DNA from: CAXBMB01 sp052078155
GTDB taxonomy: Bacteria > Pseudomonadota > Alphaproteobacteria > Kiloniellales > DSM-21159
DNA: 64,000 bases
Direction: 5' to 3'
Assembly: GCA_052078155.1 (NCBI GenBank)
Contig: JBQJBP010000001.1
Location: 992,001 to 1,056,000 of the forward strand
Shown here: positions 8,613-17,532 of the stretch, one piece after another
Layout: each line of letters begins with the position of its first letter
Numbering within the stretch: the first letter of the stretch is position 1
The notes under the pieces: model-generated
Databases searched by the model: none
Seen by the model: the letters and a program-made list of their open reading frames with translations, nothing else
What the model was told of the DNA's origin: nothing
Position numbers and translations under genes: made by a program

Positions 8613-9389
8613 ATGCGAAACGAAACCAAAATGACCCAGATTTCCCGGATTGGACGGACCGCTGCTTTGCTGCTGGTCGCCAGCTCCCTGAGCGGTTGCC
8701 TCTTCACCGACCGCCTGTCTCAGGTCGGCAAGGCCCCGGTTCTCAGCCAGATTGAAAACCCCGCCAACATGCACGGCAACCAGCCTCTGGTTATGCCCAT
8801 GCCCAAACCCACTGAAGAGGTTTATGTCCAGGAAGCCAACTCGCTTTGGCGCCGGGGCAGCCGCTCCTTCTTCAAGGATCAGCGGGCCCGCAATGTGGGG
8901 GATCTGATCACCGTCGACATCAGCATCGATGACAGCGCCAACATCTCCAACGAGACAGAGCGCACCCGGGACAACGCCGAAAACGCTGGCCTGACAAACT
9001 TCCTGGGTTGGGAAACCACCATGGGTAACATGTTCACCGGTGTGGACCCAACCGCTCTGGTCAACGCCAACAGTGACTCCAAGTCCAATGGCAAAGGCAC
9101 CGTCAGCCGGAACGAAACCATCAACATGACCGTGGCAGCGATGGTCACCCAGGTCCTGCCCAACGGGAACATGGTGATCGCCGGGCGCCAGGAAACCCGG
9201 GTTAACTTCGAAGTCCGTGAACTTCAGGTGGCTGGCATCATCCGCGCAGAAGATATCACCAACACCAACACCATCAATTTTGACCAGATTGCCGAAGCCC
9301 GTATTTCCTATGGTGGCCGCGGTCAGCTGAGTGATGTTCAGCAGCCCCGTTACGGCCAGCAGGTCTACGACATCATCTGGCCCTTCTAA
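8613..9389 (+). CDS. flgH: Flagellar L-ring lipoprotein FlgH
   Basis: Predicted 258-aa outer-membrane lipoprotein forming the L-ring bushing. A lipoprotein signal ends at lipobox LSGC (C29). LWRRGSRSFFKDQRARNVGD and DLITVDISIDDSANISNET are the conserved FlgH core, and VYDIIWPF is the C-terminus. Three in-frame ATGs are clustered (8589, 8601, 8613). The third has GAGGAAAG at the best spacing and gives a standard signal peptide. It is the last gene of the flgFGAH unit, followed by a terminator at 9614. Confidence 0.92.
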   Translation: MRNETKMTQISRIGRTAALLLVASSLSGCLFTDRLSQVGKAPVLSQIENPANMHGNQPLVMPMPKPTEEVYVQEANSLWRRGSRSFFKDQRARNVGDLITVDISIDDSANISNETERTRDNAENAGLTNFLGWETTMGNMFTGVDPTALVNANSDSKSNGKGTVSRNETINMTVAAMVTQVLPNGNMVIAGRQETRVNFEVRELQVAGIIRAEDITNTNTINFDQIAEARISYGGRGQLSDVQQPRYGQQVYDIIWPF

Positions 9390-9613
9390 GCCTGACACCT
9401 GTCGCCAGGTCCTATCACCTGGATCTGGCGGCAGCCCCGCCTCACTGGATTGGCGTCCTTTTAAGGACCAGTCCGAGACAGGCAGCCCTCACAGCTGTCC
9501 CCGTTATCAAGTTTTGCCGCGGTCTCTTAAGCAAAGAACCGCCGGCATCCGAAGCACCGGTTTCCTCAGCTTTGGCAGTGCCAAGAACAGGAAACCAGCG
9601 CATGGCAAACCTA

Positions 9614-9645
9614 GGCCGACTCCTTTTGGAGTCGGCCCTTTTTTT
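9614..9645 (+). terminator. Rho-independent terminator after flgH
   Basis: A perfect 10-bp stem GGCCGACTCC / GGAGTCGGCC with a TTTT loop is followed by a run of seven T. It ends the flgFGAH unit. The rest of 9390-9823 holds no recognisable gene and separates flgH from convergent dksA. Confidence 0.9.
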
Positions 9646-9823
9646 GTTCAGATACAGAAGAAAGCTGTCCTTTTCCTCGGCTGACAACCTGCCAGACCCA
9701 GCCATCCTGGTGCTTCGCTTTCGCCAGGCACCCTGATCCCAACAACTGCAGGCAACAAAAAAGGCCGCCAACAAAGGCAGCCTTTCTTTACCTGTCAGCC
9801 CGAAAGCCGACCAAAGCTAATGC

Positions 9824-10240
9824 TCAATCGTCACGCTGAGTGCGTTCGGCGCGTTCGTGACGCTCCTGGGCTTCAACGGACAAGGTCGCAACAGGACGGG
9901 CTTCCAGCCGACGCAATGAAATCGGTTCGTCCGTTTCTTCGCAGTATCCGTAAGTCCCTGATTCGATCCGCTCCAGCGCAGAATCGATCTTGCTGATCAA
10001 TTTGCGTTCCCGATCACGGGTCCTCAACTCCAGGGAGCGATCGGTTTCCAGGGTCGCCCTGTCTGCCAGATCCGGCTCGGCCAGGCTTTCCGTTTGCAGA
10101 TGATTGAGGGTTTCGTCTGATTCACGCAGCAATTCTGCGCGCCAATTCAACAGCTTCTGCCGAAAATACTCCAGCATCCGCTCATTCATGAACTCTTCGT
10201 CTTCGCTTGGAAGATACTCTGGCGATAGTGTGACTGTCAT
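9824..10240 (-). CDS. dksA: DksA-family RNA polymerase-binding regulator (single-cysteine zinc-finger variant)
   Basis: Predicted 138-aa DksA/TraR protein that binds the RNA polymerase secondary channel and acts with ppGpp. The N-terminal coiled coil (about 20-95) is followed by a degenerate finger, GYCEETDEPISLRRLEARP then ATLSVEAQERHE. Only one of the four zinc cysteines of E. coli DksA remains; the others are T, S and A. This is the usual alphaproteobacterial form, so it is probably functional and cysteine-poor rather than damaged. The ATG at 10240 is chosen over a GTG four codons upstream because MTVTLSPEY fits the family start. A perfect CtrA-like box lies 84 bp upstream. Confidence 0.88.
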   Translation of the reverse strand: MTVTLSPEYLPSEDEEFMNERMLEYFRQKLLNWRAELLRESDETLNHLQTESLAEPDLADRATLETDRSLELRTRDRERKLISKIDSALERIESGTYGYCEETDEPISLRRLEARPVATLSVEAQERHERAERTQRDD

Positions 10241-10323
10241 TCGTAACACCACAATGAAAGGAGCTTTCGCGGCGGGAGTATAGAAATATTTAGCCGCCGC
10301 ACAACCCTTTCCGAGGCCTTGGG

Positions 10324-10338
10324 TTAATCTATTTTTAA
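10324..10338. promoter_or_regulatory. CtrA-type box TTAA-N7-TTAA upstream of dksA
   Basis: Exact match to the full CtrA recognition pattern: TTAA, seven bases (TCTATTT), TTAA. It lies in the 223-bp gap between fliX and dksA, 84 bp before the dksA start. CtrA is encoded in this window at 46604, so direct control of dksA is plausible but unproven. Confidence 0.5.
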
Positions 10339-10463
10339 GAAACTCAAAAAAGGCATAAATGCCGTCAAAACTGTTATGGGAAAAGCAGGATTTCAGATGG
10401 GTCTATCAATTCCTGAAATCACCCCGTCTCCGGGGTCAAAAGGCATCAAAAATCACTGAAAAA

Positions 10464-10874
10464 TCAACGGCCCAATTTGGCTAGTTCTACTGCTGCCCGA
10501 ATTTCAATTTCGTCCAGGATGGCCAGAAGTTTTGGGTCGCTGATCTGTCCGCGCTTGCTGGCGACCAGGCCAACAAGACGTTCAACCTGTACCGGCGCCA
10601 AGGCACCTTCCAGCAGCCCAAGACGAATCTGATCCAGCTGGTCCAGCAGATCTTCCCCTCGCTGCTTGGCCTGAGCCTCCCCAGACAGGGAATCAGGAAC
10701 CTCCTGCAAAGACAGAAGCGCATCGACAGCAGCAACCGGTGCGGCACCGCTGGCAGCTGTGGTCTTCTCGTCACCTTCCAGCGCTTTGGCAAAAGACTCA
10801 CCGCCCGAAGTTTTGGACTTGTCCTTACGCTTAACGCCGCTGGCGCGAACCTGGGAGTTAGGATCAATCTTCAT
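10464..10874 (-). CDS. fliX: Flagellar assembly trans-acting regulator FliX
   Basis: Predicted 136-aa cytosolic protein of the alphaproteobacterial FliX family. The N-terminal half is polar and low-complexity (KRKDKSKTSGGESFAKALEG). The C-terminal half has the conserved helices GEDLLDQLDQIRLGLLEGAL and LLAILDEIEIRAAVELAKLG. In Caulobacter FliX couples completion of the basal body to FlbD activity, and it is divergently transcribed from flgI, as here. FlbD is encoded at 36938, which supports the pairing. The start is the ATG at 10874. Confidence 0.85.
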   Translation of the reverse strand: MKIDPNSQVRASGVKRKDKSKTSGGESFAKALEGDEKTTAASGAAPVAAVDALLSLQEVPDSLSGEAQAKQRGEDLLDQLDQIRLGLLEGALAPVQVERLVGLVASKRGQISDPKLLAILDEIEIRAAVELAKLGR

Positions 10875-11443
10875 ATCGTTTGCACGTCGTCCTCGGCATC
10901 TGCCACAGGGAGTAGAGCTGGGTCATTGTCCCTTAGTTGCCCCACTGCATCAAGCCGCAGTTCCAATCAATCTGGTTCTCAATACAACCAGTCAGGTCCC
11001 CGGACAGTCTTTGTCCGATAAAGCGGGACCTCTTTTTTGCCAGGGCTCAAATTCTCCGCTCGTTTTTTCCATACCGGACGGGCAGAGATCCAGGCCGTCA
11101 GCAAAAACCTGATCCTGAATCGCCACACTGACGCCACGCCCTTAAAAAGTGGTTAAACCAGGGCCCAAGTCTATGGAATCATTTGAGACCTTTGCAAAGC
11201 AACTGCATCTGAAAAGCGCGCCCTGAAGAAGCTCTTGATCGGCTTACAAGCAGCCGGCGCGACCAAGATAATCTGAAATACACCCAGCCATTTTCTGCCT
11301 TTTGACCCCGGAACAACCAGAGCACCTCCCTAGGCAATCTTTGCCCCCGCCGCCCTTTCCCTTCTTGCCTAGCGACCATAATTTCCGAGCCAAATTTGGC
11401 AAAAATACCCACATAACCCATTGTTAAATAACGAACTTCAAAA
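10875..11443. other. fliX-flgI divergent intergenic region
   Basis: About 570 bp with no credible gene. A presumptive FlbD-type element (CCAAATTTGGCAAAAATACC, from 11390) sits 34 bp upstream of the sigma-54 promoter of flgI. No obvious second promoter for fliX was identified. Confidence 0.4.
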
Positions 11444-11460
11444 CTGGCACGTTTCTCGCA
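11444..11460 (+). promoter_or_regulatory. Sigma-54 promoter of flgI
   Basis: CTGGCACGTTTCTCGCA with GG-N10-GC spacing, 51 bp before the flgI ATG at 11511. This placement also rules out the upstream GTG at 11469 as the main start, because it would leave only a few bases of leader. Confidence 0.8.
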
Positions 11461-11510
11461 TATGAACGGTGCGAATAGACGCAAAAAGCGTCAAAGGAAG
11501 AAACAAAGCC

Positions 11511-12638
11511 ATGTGCAAAAGCGACTACATCAAACGACTGAGCGTTCTGCTGCTGCTGGCAGGCCTGATGGCCTTCACCACCACAGCCCACGCGCAATCT
11601 CGTATCAAGGACATCGCTGACTTCGAAGGCATTCGTGACAACCTTCTGGTCGGATACGGCCTGGTTGTGGGCCTGAACGGCACCGGCGATGATCTGGACG
11701 CTGCGGTTTTCACCCGTGAAAGCCTGATCGGTATGCTGCAGCGCCTGGGCATCAACGCCCGCAGCACCGACCTGGATACAGACAACGTTGCCGCTGTCAT
11801 GGTGACAGCTTCCCTGCCCCCCTTCGCTCGCCAGGGCACCCGCATGGACGTTCACGTCTCTGCTCTGGGCGATGCCTCCAGTCTTCTGGGCGGCACCTTG
11901 CTGGTGACGCCGCTGGTGGCTGCCGACGGTGAAATTTATGCCGTGGCCCAGGGCCCGCTGGCCGTTGGCGGTTTTTCCGCCCAGGGTGAAGGTCAGACCG
12001 TGACACGGGGCGTGCCCACTGCCGCCCGCATTGCCAACGGCGCCATTGTGGAACGGGAAATCTCCTTTGAGCTGAACACCCTCAACAGCGTGCAGGTGTC
12101 CCTGCGCAACCCGGACCTGACCACGGCCCGTCGCATTTCACAGGCCATCAACGCTTTCCTGGGTCAGCCGGTCTCCGAACCCATCGATCCCGGCACCATC
12201 ATGGTTGAGGTTCCCGAAAGCTATCAGGGATCCACCGTCAGCCTGCTGACCGACATTGAACAGCTGCCCGTGCGCACCGACCAGATTGCCCGTGTGGTGA
12301 TCGATGAGCGCTCTGGTGTGATCGTCATCGGTGACAATGTGCGCATCTCTCAGGTGGCCATCGCACAGGGCAACCTGACCATTCGGATCACAGAGACTCC
12401 TCAGGTCAGCCAGCCCAACGCCTTTGCCCGCCAGGGCAACACGGAAACCGTGGCCCGCACCGACATCGAAATCGAAGACGACAGCGACAAGCGCCTGACC
12501 GTTCTGAAAGAAGGGGTGAGCCTGCAGCAGCTGGTGGACGGCATGAACGCCCTGGGCGTTGGTCCCCGCGACATGATTTCCATCCTGCAGGCCATCAAAG
12601 CAGCCGGCGCGCTGCAAGCCGAAATCGAGGTGATGTAA
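11511..12638 (+). CDS. flgI: Flagellar P-ring protein FlgI
   Basis: Predicted 375-aa periplasmic P-ring subunit. A signal peptide covers about residues 1-28 (SVLLLLAGLMAFTTTAHA). The mature start SRIKDIADFEGIRDNLLVGY and the stretch GLVVGLNGTGDDLD are hallmarks of FlgI. The C-terminus VSLQQLVDGMNALGVGPRDM is also conserved. The ATG at 11511 has AAGGAAG upstream and sits 50 bp after the sigma-54 -12 element. It begins the unit flgI, rod-binding protein, flgN-like, flgK, flgL, fliW; its stop overlaps the next start by one base (TAATG). Confidence 0.95.
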   Translation: MCKSDYIKRLSVLLLLAGLMAFTTTAHAQSRIKDIADFEGIRDNLLVGYGLVVGLNGTGDDLDAAVFTRESLIGMLQRLGINARSTDLDTDNVAAVMVTASLPPFARQGTRMDVHVSALGDASSLLGGTLLVTPLVAADGEIYAVAQGPLAVGGFSAQGEGQTVTRGVPTAARIANGAIVEREISFELNTLNSVQVSLRNPDLTTARRISQAINAFLGQPVSEPIDPGTIMVEVPESYQGSTVSLLTDIEQLPVRTDQIARVVIDERSGVIVIGDNVRISQVAIAQGNLTIRITETPQVSQPNAFARQGNTETVARTDIEIEDDSDKRLTVLKEGVSLQQLVDGMNALGVGPRDMISILQAIKAAGALQAEIEVM

Positions 12639-12979
12639 TGGATATGGCAGTCAACCAGGCCTTCAACACGGCCCAGTACAGCACCAACACCGCCGCCGAT
12701 TTCACCGCCATGGCCACGGCACAGGCACGCTCCGGCGCCATGACCGTCGATCAGGCTCAGAAAATCGGCCAGGACTTCGAAGCCATGTTCATCGCTCAGA
12801 TGCTGGGCCCCATGTTCGAAGGTCTGAAAACCGACGGCCCCTTTGGCGGCGGCATGGCCGAAAAAACCTTTCGTTCCATCATGCTTGATGAATACGGCAA
12901 AGAAATTGCCAAAACCAACAGCTTGGGCATTGCCGACGCAGTGGCCAAAGAGCTCTTGCAGCTTCAGGAGGTACAGTAA
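12638..12979 (+). CDS. flgJ: FlgJ-type rod-binding protein (no muramidase domain)
   Basis: Predicted 113-aa protein matching only the N-terminal rod-binding domain of FlgJ. Key motifs are DFEAMFIAQMLGPMFEGL, PFGGGMAEKTFRSIMLDEYG and IADAVAKELL. The peptidoglycan hydrolase domain of enterobacterial FlgJ is absent, as in most alphaproteobacteria, where a separate enzyme does this job. It overlaps flgI by one base and the next gene by one base (TAATG), indicating translational coupling. Its likely role is scaffolding or capping rod assembly. Confidence 0.88.
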   Translation: MDMAVNQAFNTAQYSTNTAADFTAMATAQARSGAMTVDQAQKIGQDFEAMFIAQMLGPMFEGLKTDGPFGGGMAEKTFRSIMLDEYGKEIAKTNSLGIADAVAKELLQLQEVQ

Positions 12980-13470
12980 TGCACGCAGAACTGACCATGA
13001 CACAACCCGGCCCCGACGCGACCTCTAACCAGGCCCGGAGCCGTTTTACTGAACTGCTGCAGATCACCAGCCGTTTGATCACTGTTCTGGAAGGCGAGAT
13101 CGGCCTGCTGCGCTCTATGAAGCCGGCAGACATGCAGGATCTGCAGCAGGACAAAATTGTTCTGGCAGCGGCTTACCAGGCCGCCATGCAGGATCTGAAA
13201 AGCAACCCCAGCTGGGTCAATCAGCTGCCTCTTACTGAGCGCAATGAACTGCGCGAGGTATCGGAAAAATTCCAGAAGGTGCTGAGCGAAAACGAACGCG
13301 CTCTGCGGGCGGCCCGCGACGTGACCGACGGTCTGCTCAAGCATGTCATGAACGAAGTCAAGAACAAGAACAGCAACCCGACGGCTTACTCCGCCCAGGG
13401 CAAAATGATGGCCAGTTCCTACGCCGGAACGGCCGTGCCGCAACCGGTTTCACTGAACCAGTCTCTCTAA
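12979..13470 (+). CDS. flgN: FlgN-like hook-associated protein chaperone
   Basis: Predicted 163-aa helical protein with FlgN-type character. There is a long amphipathic first helix (RFTELLQITSRLITVLEGEI), a second and third helix around 65-115 (LREVSEKFQKVLSENERALR), and a flexible polar C-terminus. FlgN binds FlgK and FlgL in the cytosol before export. Position directly before flgK and flgL, coupled to the rod-binding gene, is the strongest argument; sequence similarity in this family is always weak. An internal ATG at codon 7 is an alternative start. Confidence 0.7.
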   Translation: MHAELTMTQPGPDATSNQARSRFTELLQITSRLITVLEGEIGLLRSMKPADMQDLQQDKIVLAAAYQAAMQDLKSNPSWVNQLPLTERNELREVSEKFQKVLSENERALRAARDVTDGLLKHVMNEVKNKNSNPTAYSAQGKMMASSYAGTAVPQPVSLNQSL

Positions 13471-13559
13471 GGCGTCGGCCAGAGACTTATCGTTCCGCAG
13501 GTCATTGCTCCAAAAGGAGTGACGACCGCCCCGAACAAAAGGGTAAAGGATAAAACACC

Positions 13560-15356
13560 ATGTCGGTCGGACTGACACTCAACACGGCGATCCAGGGCCT
13601 GCAAGCCAACCAGGCCGCGTTGACGGTGATTTCCAACAACGTCTCAAACGTCAACACTGACGGCTACACAGCCAAATCAGTGAACATGTCGTCGCGCGTT
13701 GTGGACGGAGCCGGTCGGGGTGTTGAAATCACCAACGTTGAGCGTTTCGTTGATGCGCGCCTGCAGGCAGAGCTGCGCTCCACCACGGCCAACATGGCCA
13801 TGAACGAAACCACCTCCAAGTATTTTGCCCGGACCCAGGATCTCTTCGGCACCCTCAGCTCTGACAGCTCCATCAGCAACAGAATTGCGGAACTGGCTGC
13901 ATCCATCGGCACTTTGTCTGCCACGCCGGAAAGCTCCAGCCTGCAGACGACGGTGGTGACTGACTTCAAACAGGTGACCGATCAGCTCAACGCCATGAGC
14001 GATTCCATCCAGAACCTGCGTCTGGACACGGATCGTGAAATCGCAGCCAACGTCGATGCCATGAACAAGAGCCTGGAAGAAATCGCCAAGCTCAATCTGG
14101 AAATCTCTACGGCACAGGCTCAGGGCCTGGATACCGCCGATCTGGCAGACAAGCGCGACACCGCCATTGCGGACCTGTCAGAGCATATGGACATCAGTTA
14201 CTACACCCGCAGCACCGGGGAAGTGGTGATTTTCACCAAAGATGGCCTGCAGCTGGCTGACACCACCGCAACGCCCCTCACCCACAGTGCGGCCACCGCC
14301 ATGGGGGCCGGCATCTCCTACGCCGGTGGTCAGATTGACGGGATTGAGCTGCGCGGACGTGACATCACCAGCCAGTTCGAAAGCGGTTCCATCGCAGCCC
14401 TGGTCGATATGCGGGACAACAGACTGCCTGATCTGCAGGCCGAGTTGGATCGCCTGTCAGAAATGATGCGCAATGAGATCAACAAAATCCACAACAAGGG
14501 CACCTCTTTCCCTGCGCCCAACAGCCTGACCGGCACCCGGGCTTTCGCCGATCCGGCGACAGACTCGATCACCACCAGCACGGCAACACGCATCGGCGTG
14601 ACGGACGTCAATGGTGCTTTTGTCAGCTACTACGACCTGCCAGCCGGCACCTACACGATCAACAACGTTGCAGCCACCATCAACGCCAACCTGGGCGCAG
14701 ATGTGACCGCCAGCATCGTCAACGGCGCCCTGCAGATCTCCGCAGATGATGCCGCCAATAGCGTCGGGCTGGTCGATCTGGGGGACCAGCAGGTCACCTT
14801 TGGGGCAGATACCTATGAAGGCCTGTCTTACTTCTTCGGGCTGAACGATCTTCTGATCACTGACGGCAACTCACCTGGTGATGCCATCACAGGTATCGGT
14901 GCTGAGATCACCGTACGCAGCGACATCATCGATGCTGAATCCCGGATGGCCCGCGGCATTATGAATTCGGCCACCGGTGCCGATGCCCCGGTTGCCGGTG
15001 ACAGCGGCATTGGTCAGGGCGACAACTCCATCATGGTCAGGCTGTCAGAGCTCTTTGAAGAGCCTCTGGTCTTCACGGCCTCCGGTGACCTGCCCAATCT
15101 GAAGACCTCTTTGTCCGGTTATGCCGGGGAAATCATCGGCAACAACTCTGTGGCCGCCAAGAGCGCTGCGGAGAATACAGAGTTCCAGCAGTCTCTCTTT
15201 GAAGAGATCAGCTATCGCTACAGCTCCGCCAGTGAAGTCAACCTGGATCTGGAGCTGGCCAACATGATCGTGTTCCAGAATGCCTATCAGGCCTCCGCCC
15301 AGATCGTTACCGCGGCGCAGGAAATGCTTGATACGCTGCTCAACATGATGCGTTAA
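13560..15356 (+). CDS. flgK: Flagellar hook-associated protein 1, FlgK
   Basis: Predicted 598-aa hook-filament junction protein. The N-terminus VGLTLNTAIQGLQANQAALT with VISNNVSNVNTDGYTAKSV is the axial signature, followed by the FlgK helical domain (RFVDARLQAELRSTTANMAM). A variable central region spans about 320-470. The C-terminus NLDLELANMIVFQNAYQASA with IVTAAQEMLDTLLNMMR closes the coiled coil. The size is normal for FlgK. It is preceded by GGGTAAAGGA and followed 12 bp later by flgL. Confidence 0.94.
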   Translation: MSVGLTLNTAIQGLQANQAALTVISNNVSNVNTDGYTAKSVNMSSRVVDGAGRGVEITNVERFVDARLQAELRSTTANMAMNETTSKYFARTQDLFGTLSSDSSISNRIAELAASIGTLSATPESSSLQTTVVTDFKQVTDQLNAMSDSIQNLRLDTDREIAANVDAMNKSLEEIAKLNLEISTAQAQGLDTADLADKRDTAIADLSEHMDISYYTRSTGEVVIFTKDGLQLADTTATPLTHSAATAMGAGISYAGGQIDGIELRGRDITSQFESGSIAALVDMRDNRLPDLQAELDRLSEMMRNEINKIHNKGTSFPAPNSLTGTRAFADPATDSITTSTATRIGVTDVNGAFVSYYDLPAGTYTINNVAATINANLGADVTASIVNGALQISADDAANSVGLVDLGDQQVTFGADTYEGLSYFFGLNDLLITDGNSPGDAITGIGAEITVRSDIIDAESRMARGIMNSATGADAPVAGDSGIGQGDNSIMVRLSELFEEPLVFTASGDLPNLKTSLSGYAGEIIGNNSVAAKSAAENTEFQQSLFEEISYRYSSASEVNLDLELANMIVFQNAYQASAQIVTAAQEMLDTLLNMMR

Positions 15357-15368
15357 GGGAGAAACCAG

Positions 15369-16298
15369 ATGTTTCGAGTTTCTACTTCTGCCGTCAGTGA
15401 CTTTTCTTCCTACCGCAACATGGTCACGCAGTCGCGCGTCCAGGAACTGCAGATTCAGATTGCCAGCGGCAAGGCCAGTCAAGACTACGCCGGGATCGCC
15501 CAGGACGCCCGCAACCTGCTGTCCCTGGAAGAAACGACAACCAAGTTCAACGCCTATCAGCAGAACATTGTCACCACCCAGACCCGCCTGAACCAGATGG
15601 AAACCTCTGTTTCTCAGCTGGAAGACATGGCCGCGGATGTGCAGGAACTGCTGCTGAATGGTCTGAACTCCGGCAATGCAGACGACCTGGCCATCAACAT
15701 TCGCGCCGAACATTTCATGGAGCAGTTCGCCGCTTTGATGAACATTCAGAGTGACGGCCGCTATCTCTTTGCCGGTGGTCTGACCGATACCCGGCCGGTG
15801 GATCTGGCCAGCTTCAACCCGGACGCCGTGGGCTACGACCCTCTGGATCCCAGCACCTCCAACTCCGGTTACTACGCCGGTGATGATCTGGTGCAGTCTG
15901 CCCGTGTTGATACCGCTTTGACCCTCGACTACGGCGTAACTGCAAACTTGCCGGCTTTTGAAAAGCTGCTCCGGGGCCTGGACATGGCCATGGATGCCGG
16001 TGTTCCCGGCGCTGTTGACACCGTGGAGCTGAACAACGCCCTCGAGCTGGTTCAGGAATCCATGAACGAAATTCCCAACATTCGATCCGAAATTGGCGCG
16101 TCTCTTGCAATGCTTGAGCAGACGGAAGAACGACTCACCAATACACAGGTCTATTTGGACGAAAACATGGGCGAAATCGAAAACATCGATGTGGCGGAAG
16201 CCATGACCCGCCTTTCGACCGAAAAAACCCAATTGGAATCGGGCTATCTCATCACCGCCCAGATGCAGCAGATCGGGCTGTGGAACTACCTGAGATAA
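15369..16298 (+). CDS. flgL: Flagellar hook-associated protein 3, FlgL
   Basis: Predicted 309-aa junction protein of the flagellin/FlgL family. The N-terminal helix carries VQELQIQIASGKASQDYAGI, and the C-terminal helix has MGEIENIDVAEAMTRLSTEK and ESGYLITAQ. Length and terminal helices match FlgL rather than flagellin. AAGGGAGAAACC precedes the ATG. It completes the hook-filament junction with FlgK and is followed by fliW. Confidence 0.92.
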   Translation: MFRVSTSAVSDFSSYRNMVTQSRVQELQIQIASGKASQDYAGIAQDARNLLSLEETTTKFNAYQQNIVTTQTRLNQMETSVSQLEDMAADVQELLLNGLNSGNADDLAINIRAEHFMEQFAALMNIQSDGRYLFAGGLTDTRPVDLASFNPDAVGYDPLDPSTSNSGYYAGDDLVQSARVDTALTLDYGVTANLPAFEKLLRGLDMAMDAGVPGAVDTVELNNALELVQESMNEIPNIRSEIGASLAMLEQTEERLTNTQVYLDENMGEIENIDVAEAMTRLSTEKTQLESGYLITAQMQQIGLWNYLR

Positions 16299-16363
16299 GT
16301 CGCCTTTCCTTCACTTACCGTTAACCCCGTAAAGGCACACTTGCTGGACTAGGGAGAATTAGA

Positions 16364-16864
16364 ATGCAAACGACAGAAGCTTTTGCCCAAACCCAACCGC
16401 AGTTTGGTCTGCCGCCTTCCACAACGGTGGTTGAAACCCGCTTTGGTGTATATGAGTTCACCAACGCCAATTCTCTCTTTATGCCCCAGGGGCTGCTGGG
16501 CTTCTCCCGCAACAAACACTTCGGCCTGGCCAACCTGCCTCAGGCCCAGCTGGACACGTTCAAGCTGCTGCAGTCTCTGGAAGACCCCCAGCTTTCCTTT
16601 GTGGTCACTCCCCTGATGGAAGAGTCCGGCCTGATTGCTGAAACAGACCTGAACGATATGCTGGATTCTCAGGGGATCGACAAAGAGGACTCAGCCTTTC
16701 TGCTGTTGGTCACCATGCGCCAGACCCCCACTGGCTTTGACATGACTGTCAATCTGCGCGCGCCTATCGTGGTCGACCTGATCAATCGCAGCGCCCGCCA
16801 GGTTGTGCTGCACAATGCAGACTACGATCTGCGTCACGCTCTGCCGCTGCAGGACAAAAACTAG
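16364..16864 (+). CDS. fliW: Flagellar assembly factor FliW
   Basis: Predicted 166-aa cytosolic FliW protein. Conserved features are a beta-strand start (VVETRFGVYEF), the MPQGLLGFSRNKHFGL turn, LLQSLEDPQLSFVVTPL, LLLVTMRQTPTGFDMTVNLR and the closing INRSARQVVLHNADYDLRH. In Bacillus and Campylobacter FliW binds flagellin and antagonises the translational repressor CsrA. It sits directly upstream of the flagellin genes, which supports the same role. No csrA gene lies in this window. AGGGAGAATTAGA gives a clear Shine-Dalgarno. FliW is not the usual alphaproteobacterial flagellin regulator, which is FlbT/FlaF. Confidence 0.87.
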   Translation: MQTTEAFAQTQPQFGLPPSTTVVETRFGVYEFTNANSLFMPQGLLGFSRNKHFGLANLPQAQLDTFKLLQSLEDPQLSFVVTPLMEESGLIAETDLNDMLDSQGIDKEDSAFLLLVTMRQTPTGFDMTVNLRAPIVVDLINRSARQVVLHNADYDLRHALPLQDKN

Positions 16865-16960
16865 TTTGTTGAGTGATTAACTGGCCAGGATCGCGGCTGT
16901 AAGTGCCGTGCTGCCAGGACAGTCTTCGCTCTTCCCAATTCAGTTTGCATTCTTCACACA

Positions 16961-16986
16961 AAAGACCGGTTCGCCGGTCTTTTTTT
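16961..16986 (+). terminator. Rho-independent terminator after fliW
   Basis: AAAGACCGG / CCGGTCTTT stem with a short TTCG loop and a T-run. It ends the flgI-to-fliW unit. Confidence 0.88.
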
Positions 16987-17423
16987 GTGCCTTATCCAGC
17001 CAGACGAAGCAGTGATCAGGGCCGCTGAGTTTACGATGGCGTGAAGACACCCCCCCAATCGAAACTGCGCAGCTTGGAGCAGGACCGGCTTAGTGTGAAA
17101 CGCTTTGCACCCTTAGCGTTGACACGCAGTTGCGTCACCTAAATCGATCTGGTTCCGGGGCACTGCCTAACTCCCTATTGCTCAAGTTTTTCGTTACAGC
17201 ATTGCACCGCCTAACGGCATCAGGCCAGTAGGAACAAATTGCCTGGCAAATCTCCCAAATAGGCAAAATTTTCCCAACTTATCCTAATATTAGGCAATTT
17301 TGTCCCACCCGAATGATATAAATGTGGACAAACTTGCCTACCGATCCTGCGAAAAGGGTCTTTACTGCCGGTTAAGGTATTTTTTTCCGTGTAGAATCAA
17401 TAAGATGTGAGTTTCCACTCCGG
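16987..17423. other. Flagellin A upstream non-coding region with triplicate enhancer-like motif
   Basis: No gene seen. Three directly repeated elements, TGGCAAATCTCCC (17244), AGGCAAAATTTTCCC (17261) and AGGCAATTTTGTCCC (17292), lie 120-180 bp upstream of the sigma-54 promoter. Around 17010-17158 there is a stretch faintly similar to the dispersed 140-bp repeat family (CTTTGC core, AAATCGATCTGGTTC end), too diverged to call. Confidence 0.4.
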
Positions 17424-17440
17424 TTGGCACGGCGGTTGCT
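17424..17440 (+). promoter_or_regulatory. Sigma-54 promoter of flagellin gene 1
   Basis: TTGGCACGGCGGTTGCT, GG-N10-GC, a near-consensus RpoN promoter 93 bp before the first flagellin ATG. Confidence 0.9.
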
Positions 17441-17465
17441 CTTATAGGGGCGTTACGAAACAACT

Positions 17466-17482
17466 GCTGCCAGGTAGGCAGC
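17466..17482 (+). promoter_or_regulatory. Leader hairpin of flagellin 1 mRNA
   Basis: GCTGCC-AGGTA-GGCAGC stem-loop in the 5' leader. The 15-mer CTGCCAGGTAGGCAG is repeated exactly in the flagellin 2 leader at 19377. Its conservation in otherwise divergent leaders suggests a role in mRNA stability or translation. Confidence 0.55.
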
Positions 17483-17532
17483 TTCCCAGAAGAGAGCAAT
17501 AGCTGTCTTCGCAATCCAAGTAGGAAACGAAA

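Noticed and set aside
9824..10240. DksA zinc finger as a damaged gene because three of four cysteines are missing
   Set aside because: The single-cysteine form is normal in alphaproteobacterial DksA proteins, and the rest of the protein is intact.
15045..16232. 395-codon open frame antisense to flgK and flgL
   Set aside because: Overlaps two well-conserved flagellar genes; no ribosome site or domain pattern.
16334..16352. GGCACACTTGCTGG resembling a sigma-54 promoter before fliW
   Set aside because: GG to GC spacing is 7 rather than 10 bp, which RpoN does not tolerate; fliW is probably transcribed from upstream.
17010..17158. Possible fifth copy of the 140-bp repeat upstream of flagellin 1
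   Set aside because: Only short segments agree (CTTTGC core and AAATCGATCTGGTTC end); too diverged to call without an alignment score.
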